From Charina bottae (Eukaryota; Chordata; Lepidosauria; Squamata; Charinaidae), in the NCBI GenBank assembly GCA_023362775.1, contig JALMGJ010000008.1, positions 23,326,501 through 23,390,500 on the forward strand: a DNA stretch of 64,000 nucleotides. The letters run 5' to 3'. The notes under the pieces were generated by a model that was not told the origin of the DNA, ran no database searches, and worked only from the letters and a program-made list of their open reading frames with translations. The translations under genes were made by a program, and so were the position numbers. Positions within the stretch are counted from its first letter, which is position 1. Every line of letters starts with the position of its first letter. Positions 56,701 to 64,000 of this stretch are shown here, one piece after another.

Positions 56701-57367
56701 AGCTCTTGGAACAGAGAAAATATTGGAGATAGGCTTTTTTTGAAAGGGATACTAATAAAGATGCCACTGCAGTACAATCATCCAAATTTTCATCTTGGTA
56801 CCATCATTATAAATAACATAGAAGCCTCTCCCAGTAACTGGTTAATGTGGGGTTTCTCAGTCAGGGTTAATCTGATTGTCTAAAAGAAAAGGGAAAAAAA
56901 TCTAAAAGGAGGAGAAGGAGCGTTAGATGGGTGTAGGGAAGCATAAAGGTTAGTATGTTTATCATACAGAGCACTCTAGTGTGATGAATTAGTTGCTAAT
57001 TTAAAACTAGTTTATGGCACCCGTCATCATCTGACAAATTTTAAGTGCTGCTGCACAGAACCTGGCAACATTGTATGTTGTAGCAGGGTTGGAATCTGAC
57101 AGCAGCAGGGAGGTGTAAAATTGTCCTGAGTACCCTGGGTATTTATGCAATAATGCTAAGATGAGGCTAGTACGAATAATACAGGCACTGGATAAGCACA
57201 TGCTCTGTTGTTTCTATGTGACCAGAGTCACAGGGGCATTGTCTCTCTGGGTAAAGTCTCTCCCTTCAAGGACAGCTGAGGGTAGGGCATGACATCGTGC
57301 CAGAGTAAAGGCTCTCTGATGGTTAGGTACCTCGAGTTTAGTTAAGTATGTCATAGGGGAGGCAGAA

Positions 57368-57893
57368 TACCTATTTATTTATTCATTTGTTTGTTTGTTT
57401 ATTTATTTGTTTGTTTGTTCAATTTATTCCCCGCCCATCTCCCATGCAAGGGACTCTGCGCGGGTTACAACAATTAAAAATTTAAAAGCTATACAAAATA
57501 CAAAATATCTAAAAAACACAACCAATATAAAATAAATAAAATCTAAGACGGATTGGGAACCGTAGAATAGATTATGATGCTACGGGGCCAGCCAACCCCA
57601 GGAGGCACTACCGCCTCCGTCGTCCCAGGCCAGGCGGCAGAGCCAGGTCTTAAGGGCCTTCCGAAAGGCCAGTAGTGAAGGGGCCAGTCTCACCTCTGGG
57701 GGCAAGATATTCCATAAGGCGGGCGCTATCGCAGAGAAGGCACGCCTCCTGGACCCCGCTAGATGGAGTTCTCTTGTTCAGGGGGTCCGAAGCATGCCCT
57801 CTCTGCATGCATGGGTGGGGCGGGATGATGTTATCGGGACGAGACGGTCCCTCAGGTACTCTGGCCCTATGCCATATAGGGCTTTAAAGCTAT
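57368..57893 (-). mobile_element. CR1 LINE 3' end in the second Vingi-like LINE
   Basis: Tail (ttat/ttgt)n and ccccgcccatctcccatgca at the low end. Complement reads the FSAIAPALWNILPPEVRLAP-type C-terminus near 57690-57750 and LRDRL, FKALYGIGPEYL near 57850-57890. Confidence 0.88.
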
Positions 57894-58934
57894 TATTTAA
57901 TTCTATTGGGTTCACTGGCAATAAAGGTTGGGGACCTGGCTAAATCCATGTGGTGCTCTGTGTCTGCTGCATGCTGTTTAATGAGTGCTTTGGCCTGATC
58001 ATATCCCATGCTGAGTAGAAGACCTGGAGAGAAACCCAAGGATGAGTTTTAGTTGCCATTGCCTGTTTCCATGTGGACTGAAACTCATCCCTCATAGTTA
58101 ATGGGGCAAGGCCAAGGGGAAAAAGGGATAATCTGAGCCAATAGTTGAGTATGACTACCCACACCCTAGCCTCCACTTTCACGAGGCCTATCTCTAGTCT
58201 CAGGGTGGCATTAGAGACACATTTTGGGACTTGAAGGGCCGATCTTAGAGATTTGGATTGCACAAGTTCCAATGGTGCAAAATTGGAGAAGGAGCCAAGC
58301 TGGGCTCCATATAGGAGCTGTGCTATTGGCTTGGCTTCAAATAATTTGAGTGCTGCAGGTATATAGTGGCCACCTCTTGACTTGAGGAATTTAAGAATGG
58401 CAGATGAACTCTTCTGTGCAATTTCAGCAACGTGGTCCCCATGGGCTTTTCTACTGCTGGCAGAATGAAGGACTACTCCCAGGTATTTGAAACATGAGAC
58501 CTGCTCAATCTTGTGGCCAACTATACTCCAGGAGTGGCTCTTGGGCCTTTTGGCAAATGCCATGATTTTAGTTTTCTGATAATTGAGTTCTAGCTGGTCT
58601 AGTACTGTGTTAGTGCTCTCAGTGCTCTTTTAAGGCTAATAGGTGTTCTTGAAAGTATTGCTGCATCATCTGCATAGAGTAGAACAGAGATGTGTCTTCC
58701 AGCAAGTTTTGGGGAGTGGAAGTTCATGTTGCGGAGATGGTCCACCATGGAGTTTAGGTAGAAATTGACTAGGAGAAGGGCCAGTATGCAGCCTTATTTG
58801 ACACCTTTCTCAGTTCCAATGGCACTGGTAAGATGGCCCTGGGGGTTACATCTTAGTTTGAGTGAGGTCCCTTCGTGAAGCATACGTATTAAATAAAGTA
58901 AGTGTCAGTCAATTGAGTAGGCCTCCAGTTTCTC

Positions 58935-60367
58935 CATTTATTTATAAAATTTATATCACCGCCCATCTCCCTCCACCGGAGGGACTCTGGGCGGTTTACA
59001 ACGAAATGATAAAAACGAAAAACATAAAATATACATAGAATATAAAATACAAATTATAAAACAAGATTAAAATCCAAGAGGCAAGAGTGGTAAAAGGATC
59101 TAACTTAATCCAATGTAGGAGGAGCTCTCTAAGGTATTAGCCATCCCCAAGAGTGACTATTCCTTCCTTGGTCCCAAGCAAGGCAGCAGAGCCAGGATTT
59201 AAGGTTCTTCCGGAAGGTCAGGAGCGAAGGGGCTAATCTCACCTCCGGGGGCAAGTTGTTCCACAGGGTGGGAGCTACTGCAGAGAAGGCACGCCTCCTG
59301 GACCCTGCCAGAAGGAACTCTCTTATAGATGGGGTCCGTAGCATGCCCTCTCTGCATGATTGGGTGGGACGGGTGGATATATTGGGGACAAGGCGGTCCC
59401 TCAGGTAACCTGGCCCCATGCCATGTAGGGCTTTAAAGGTGATAACCAACACCTTGAATTGGACCTGGAAGCAAACTGGTACCCAATGCAGCTCACGCAA
59501 CAACGGTGTTATATGTGCCGATCTAGGGGCACCAGCAATGGCCCGTGCAGCTGCATTCTGGACCAGCTGAAGCTTCCAGATACTCTTCAAGGGTAGCCCC
59601 ATGTAGAGCGCATTACAGTAGTCTATATGGGAGATAACAAGGGCATGAGTGTCTGTTTGAAGGGCCTCCCGATCCAGGAACAGGCGTAACTGGCGCACAA
59701 CACGAAGTTGTGCAAAAGCCCTTCTGGCCACGACTGCCACCTGCTCTTCGAGCAGGAGTTGTGAGTCCAGGAGGACCCCCAGATTCTGCACCGGATCTGT
59801 CTGGGGCAGTGCAACCCCATCCAGAACCAAAGATGATAATGTCCCAGATATGGAACAGCCATTAATCCACAGCCACTCTGTCTTACCAGGGTTCAGCTGA
59901 AGCCTGTTGGACCCCATCCAGGCCCCTACAACCCCCAGGCACTGAGAAAGAGCAGTCACAGCATCACTTACCTCACCCGGGACAGAGATATATAGCTGAG
60001 TATCATCAGCATATTGATGATATCTTATCCCATGGTGGTGGATGATCTCACCCAGTGGTTTCATGTAAATGTTAAACAGGAGTGGAGAGAGAACCGAACC
60101 CTGCGGCACCCCACAAAGGAGGGGTCGAGGGTCGGATCTCTCACTCCCTATCACCACCGATTGGGACCGGCCCTGGAGGAAGGAGGTGAACCAGCGCAAA
60201 ACCACACTGCCCACCCCCAACTCCCTGAGCCGACCCAAAAGGATACCATGGTTGATGGTATTGAAAGCTGCTGAGAGGTCAAGAAGAGCTAGGATGGATG
60301 CACTGCCTCCATCCCGCTCCCGCCAGAGATCATCCATAAGTGCAACCAATGCTGTTTCTGTCCCATT
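58935..60367 (-). mobile_element. CR1 LINE, best-preserved copy
   Basis: 5'-truncated in the reverse transcriptase; 3' UTR with the caccgcccatctccctcc / ggagggactctgggcgg hairpin at the low end. On both sides the Vingi-like frame resumes (DSIS above, KLEAYSID below), which fixes the limits to within some bases. No clear target duplication. Confidence 0.9.
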
Positions 60368-60388
60368 TAGCTCACGATATGGAGTCAA
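59129..60388 (-). pseudogene. CR1 ORF2, reverse transcriptase to C-terminus, 412 residues open
   Basis: From GTETALVALMDDLWRERDGG to the stop after SWGWLIP there is no break. Motif A reads LLDLSAAFNT, with the catalytic Asp at residue 37 of the open frame. GVPQGSVLSPLLFNIYM follows, then YADD at 126-129 and the long CR1 C-terminal region (YCNALYMGLPLKSI, FSAVAPTLWNNLPPEV). The first seven residues of the open frame (MTPYREL) come from the Vingi-like LINE read across the junction. The endonuclease is missing, so it cannot move, but the lack of stops marks it as one of the youngest copies here. Confidence 0.9.
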
Positions 60389-62031
60389 AAGCTGCTTTGA
60401 AGTCTATGAAGGTGGCATAAAGGGATGTTGTGTTGCGGGAAGAGTATTTTTCAATGAGGTGTTAGAGTACTAGGCACTGATCGATGGTGGATCGGCTTTC
60501 CCTAAAGCCGGCTTGCTCCTCTGCAAGTATATTTTCTTGTTCCAGCCAGTCCTGGATGTCTTTCATAGAGTTTGTTGATTGTGTTGAGGAGGCTTATTAG
60601 TCTATAATTTGCAGGATCATCCTTTTCCCTTTTGTAAATATAGAAACAATGATCGCAAGCCCATAATCCTTGGGAACTCAGCCATAAGTGTCAATGCAGG
60701 TAAAGAGTGAGGCCAAGACAGGGGTCCGAATGTCCAAATTGTTTTTAATGGCCTCTGAAGGGATTAGGTCTTCTCCTGGGGCCTTCTCTGGTTTTAACTG
60801 AACAACAAGATTCTTGATCTCTGTCACCGTCAATGGTGCCCACATTGGCAGATTTTCTACAGTTTGGCTAGGGAGTCCACTTCCAACACAGGTGTCCATG
60901 TAGAGTTCCCAAAAGTATGCCTCCCAGGTCCCTGGGGGGATGTGACAGTCCACCACAGATGGACCATTGCTTTGGGAGCATGATGTGATGTGTCAGAAAA
61001 TGGCTGAGTCATTGGATTTGGCTGCTTGTCCAGTTGTTTTTCATGGCTTCCTTTTTCTTGTGTGCCAGCAGTTGTTTGTAATATCTCTTCTGCTGGAGGA
61101 GGTCCTGTGCAGCTGTCGGTGTAGTGTTGGATACATAGGCCTGGTAAGTGGTAGCAAGTGCTTTCTTAGCATTAATACAGCCCTTGTCAAACCATGGCTT
61201 GGAGTGGTGCTATTGTTGCTTCAAGGGTGCACTGTTACCATGAGTTAGATGCTGGCGGAGCTCTTGGGTAAGGGTGTTATAGTTCTCCAAGAGTGCATCA
61301 GGAGACTCAGCTGATATCAGGGCAGACTGAAGGCTCTGTAGGTGATCTGAGGCCAGTAGCTCAATTATCTTTTGATTTAGATGGGGGTTCCACTTAGCTC
61401 GGCAGTAAGTTCTTCCTGCTGGCATTAGAAAGGATTGGTAACAGTCCTCAGTATGTGTTTCTTGAGATAAAGCATTTAATTGGAGCAGGATTGGGAAATG
61501 ATCGCTATCAAATTTAGGCATAACTTCTAGGGCCTTGGAATATGGGAGAAGGTCTCTAGAGACAATTATATAGTCAATAGTGCTCATTCTGGAGCCAGAT
61601 AAGATGAATTCAGATGGATGGTCACTTTCAAGGGCACCATTTAAAATGTGAAGGTTTAGCCTGAAGGCTATTTGAGCCAGGTAGAGACCTGCAAAGTTTG
61701 ATTTCTGATCTTTTGAGCAATGGGGGTGGAGGAATCCATTGTCTTTAGGGTTGGGAGGGGGACATTTGTGCCATGCTTAGAGGGTGTGGTCATTGGGGCC
61801 CAATCTAGCATTGAGGTCCCCTCCTCAGACTACAGATGCATTTGAATTCAGCAGTATAAGGTAAGCAGCATAAGATTCCAGTTCAGCCCACAAGGCTCTG
61901 ATCAGGGTTTCTGCCTCATTGGGGGCATGTAAGCATTTATTATCAACAGGGCACAGTGATTGAATTGGATTAGCACTGCAATGGCATATGACTTGAGTGT
62001 GGGGAAGGGCCTTGATATGGCACGAAGTGTA

Positions 62032-62563
62032 TGTCCTGTCCCAGCAAATACTCTCAACTGAACTGGTAATTAAATGATTTATTGTTAACAAGAACTGAGG
62101 TATTTTACCTCATAAAATCTTATTAAAAAACTCATCAATAAACGTTTGTAATCACGTGGCTATGTGTAAAGTCACTTCCTTCAAATTAGTTACTAAGCTC
62201 ACGTTTCATATCTTTAGTTCGAGGCAGCTTGTAAACTTCTCAAGATTCACATTAGCAGGCACTTCTCAAATGGATCAGTTGTCCCTGGCAATGTTTACCT
62301 CAGCTGGGCTCTCTTTATATAGCCTCTGGTCCTGTTGTGCATATTCTCACCCTCTCCTGTCCTCTCTGCCAGTGCGCAAGGACTTCCTGGTTTCTTTGCT
62401 GCTCTGCACATCTGTCAGCCCTTCTTTCGCATGCTTTGAGAGGCAGAGGCTATTCCGGGCTTTCCCCTTCTCTCTGTTTCTGCATTTGATCCTCTCTCTG
62501 GGTAAGTTCATCCTCCAACTCCATGCGAGAATGTAAAACAACTTCGTTCCTGACATTATCACA
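62032..62563 (-). mobile_element. 3' LTR of a Ty3/gypsy element
   Basis: On the minus strand it would begin TGTGATAATGTC at 62563, directly after a purine tract (aaggggga...ctggggag, 62564-62585), and end AGGACA at 62032. A TATA box (ctatataaag) lies near 62312-62322, and AATAAA-like signals near 62080-62130. The 5' LTR is outside the window, so the ends are not confirmed by comparison. Confidence 0.6.
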
Positions 62564-64000
62564 CTCCCCAGGATCCCCCTTCCCCCCAGTTCTTGGCTTA
62601 GGTTTCCAGGGATTTTGTCGATGGAATTGTTGTGTGCGGAGAGGGGCATGTACATCATCTTCATTCTCCCAAGAATATTCCTCTGGTCCATAACCTTTCC
62701 AATCAATTAGGTATTGTAGTCATCCCCAATGAATTCTAGAGTCCAGAACTTAGCTACTTTGTATTCAGGTTCCCTGTTTATCTATATGGGAGGGTTTGGT
62801 GATGTCTTGGTTCTATATGGACTATTTTCTTTTGCAGTCACCAGTAGTGATCTGTGGAAGACTGGGTGTATTCTGAAGTGACATGGTAATTTTAGACAAA
62901 ATTTTACTGGGTTAATTCCAGCTGTCACCAAAAAAGGTCCTAAAAAACAATAGTCTAGTTTCTTGGAGGGACATAAGGTTGTCAGATATTTAGTTGATAG
63001 CCAAACCTGATCCCCTACCTTTAACAGTGTTCCTGTTTGACGATGACGGTCAGCGAAATGTTTATAATCCTCTTTAGCTTTTTCTAATTGTTTGTACAGT
63101 ATTTTGTGCATTACTTGTACTTCTTGAACAAATTGATTAGCAGCTGCTACCGGTGACTTTGGAAATGTCATTGAAAATAGTCGAGGGTGAAATCCGTAAT
63201 TAGCAAAGAAGGGGGACATTTTTGTAGAAGTATGTTGCACATTATTTTATGCGAATTCTGCCAATGCCAGGAGGTCCGTCCAGTTATTCTGTTGGAAATT
63301 TACGTAGCATCTCAAATATTGTTCTAAAATTGCATTGACTCTCTCCGTACCTCCATCGGTCTCTGGATGATAAGATGATAGATGGCTTTGAATTCCTAAA
63401 TTTTTAAGAAGTGCTCTCTAAAATCGAGCTGTGAATTGGGAACCTCTTGTTGTTGTTTATTCGTTCAGTCGCTTCCGACTCTTTGTGACTTCATGGACCA
63501 GCCCACGCCAGAGCTTCCTGTCGGCTGTCACCATCCCCAGCTCCCCCATGGTTAAGTCTGTCACCTCCAGAATATCATCCATCCATCTTGCCCTTGGTCG
63601 GCCCCTCTTCCTTTTGCCTTCCACTTTCCCTAGCATCAGCTTCTTCTCCAGGGTATCCTGTCTTCTCATTATGTGGCCAAAGTACTTCAGTTTTGCCTTT
63701 AATATCATTCCCTCAAGTGAGCAGTCTGGCTTTATTTCCTGGAGTATAGACTGGTTTGATCTTCTTGCAGTCCAAGACACTCTCAGAAGTTTCCTCCAAC
63801 ACCACAGTTCAAAAGCATCTATCTTCCTTCGCTCAGCCTTCCTTATGGTCGAGCTCTCACAGCCATAGGTTACTACAGGGAATACCATTGCTTTAACTGG
63901 GAACCTCTATCTGATATTATTTGTTTAGGGAAACCAAGGATTTTAAAAATGTGATTAATATATAGCGTTGCTGTTTCCTGAGCTGTAGGCATTCCAGAAC
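62564..64000 (-). mobile_element. Ty3/gypsy retrotransposon (chromovirus), 3' pol region, partial
   Basis: Minus strand: the integrase C-terminal region at 62782-63240 (TSTKMSPFFANYGFHPR, FADRHRQTGTLLKVGDQVWL, KKLDYCFLGPFLVTAGINP, HPVFHRSLL) is followed, after a break in frame, by chromodomain residues including WKGYGPEEYSWE at about 62660-62700. Upstream integrase lies at 63909-64000 and runs off the edge. A BovB fragment splits it. Stops and the frame break mean it is defective. Chromodomains in this clade steer integration to marked chromatin. Confidence 0.8.
63448..63897 (-). mobile_element. BovB LINE 3' fragment in the gypsy element
   Basis: A 450-bp 5'-truncated BovB reading VTYGCESSTIRKAERRK to KSRKRLNE without a stop. 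It has an exact 11-bp duplication tgggaacctct (63437-63447, 63898-63908). Confidence 0.93.

Larger units (their letters stand above)
42850..56950 (+). mobile_element. Vingi-like (Ingi-related) LINE, broken by at least six insertions
   Basis: Pieces in order: an ORF1-like segment at about 42890-43018 that resumes past the BovB at 45222-45455 in a compatible frame (FAA/FAARQCLLAAQ); AP-endonuclease start ILLGILLGW-like WNIAGW split by the L1 at 47170 and 52784; FNIILSQETWCLD and PGFCSYTIP (52830-52930); reverse transcriptase 55072-55716 (GKAPGEDM, PISLLD, QAGFRKEHST, FIDPTSAFDSIDRSQL); and a C-terminal part from 55966 on (FKYLGI at about 56165). Stops and frameshifts are common. The Vingi name rests on recalled similarity of the endonuclease to that clade, known from lizards; a related I-group clade is possible. 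Confidence 0.7.
57000..62031 (-). mobile_element. second Vingi-like LINE, convergent with the first
   Basis: Minus strand, high to low: endonuclease part APNEAETLIRALWAELESY (about 61880-61925) and STIDYIIVSRDLL...SDHFPILLQL (61475-61585); reverse transcriptase entry KAPGEDLIPSEAIKNN (about 60735-60785), GFRESRSTIDQ (60470-60510), motif A FIDFKAAF then DSIS just above the CR1; LLYADDAAIL at about 58645-58680; FKYLGVVLHSAS and the C-terminal part (57940-58563); end near 57000. It has several stops. CR1 copies occupy 57368-57893 and 58935-60367. It is homologous to the plus-strand copy but clearly a different subfamily. Confidence 0.7.

Overview
The window is eukaryotic, from a vertebrate and almost certainly a squamate reptile. 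It has one single-copy protein-coding exon, long introns, a CpG island, and a repeat set typical of lizards and snakes: BovB LINEs, Sauria-type tRNA SINEs, CR1 LINEs whose 3' ends run into microsatellites, L1, Penelope-like, Vingi-like and Ty3/gypsy elements, and hAT DNA transposons. Nothing here is bacterial. The species cannot be fixed from the sequence; squamate is an inference from the repeats.

The only host gene is on the minus strand. Positions 1235-2056 are the first coding exon of UGT8 (ceramide galactosyltransferase, the myelin galactolipid enzyme), with acceptor and donor sites in place. A CpG-rich stretch at about 33.25-34.98 kb, some 32 kb upstream on the minus strand, is the best candidate for its promoter and non-coding first exon. 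On that reading about 2.06-33.3 kb is intron 1 and everything above 35 kb is upstream intergenic DNA.

Intron 1 holds a 7.37-kb hAT (Buster-type) DNA transposon at 8927-16299. It has an uninterrupted transposase gene (12647-14584, minus), matching ends, a near-perfect 67-bp CCAAT-box palindrome next to the promoter end, an 18 x 52-bp minisatellite that appears to lie in the 5' intron of the transposase gene, and at the other end four 38-bp GC-box/CCAAT repeats, a 505-bp palindrome and a 165-bp tandem array. An old CR1 and a hairpin repeat sit inside it. Nine smaller non-autonomous hAT copies of another family (260-350 bp, ends CAGAGCTTTCCAAACT) are scattered through the window. Eight have exact or near-exact intact 8-bp target duplications of the form nnnTAnnn and the ninth has a 7-bp remnant of one.

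From about 42.85 kb to the right edge the DNA is a stack of nested retrotransposons. A plus-strand Vingi-like LINE (42.85-56.95 kb) is broken by a BovB (itself broken by a hAT copy), two Sauria SINEs, a 5.6-kb L1 with a 16-bp target duplication (itself containing a CR1 and a hAT copy), and more CR1. A second Vingi-like LINE faces it on the minus strand (57.0-62.03 kb), split by two CR1 copies. The window ends in the LTR and 3' pol region of a chromodomain Ty3/gypsy element that carries a short BovB with an 11-bp duplication.

The target duplications give an order of insertion for much of this. Element boundaries given without a duplication are accurate to some tens of bases.
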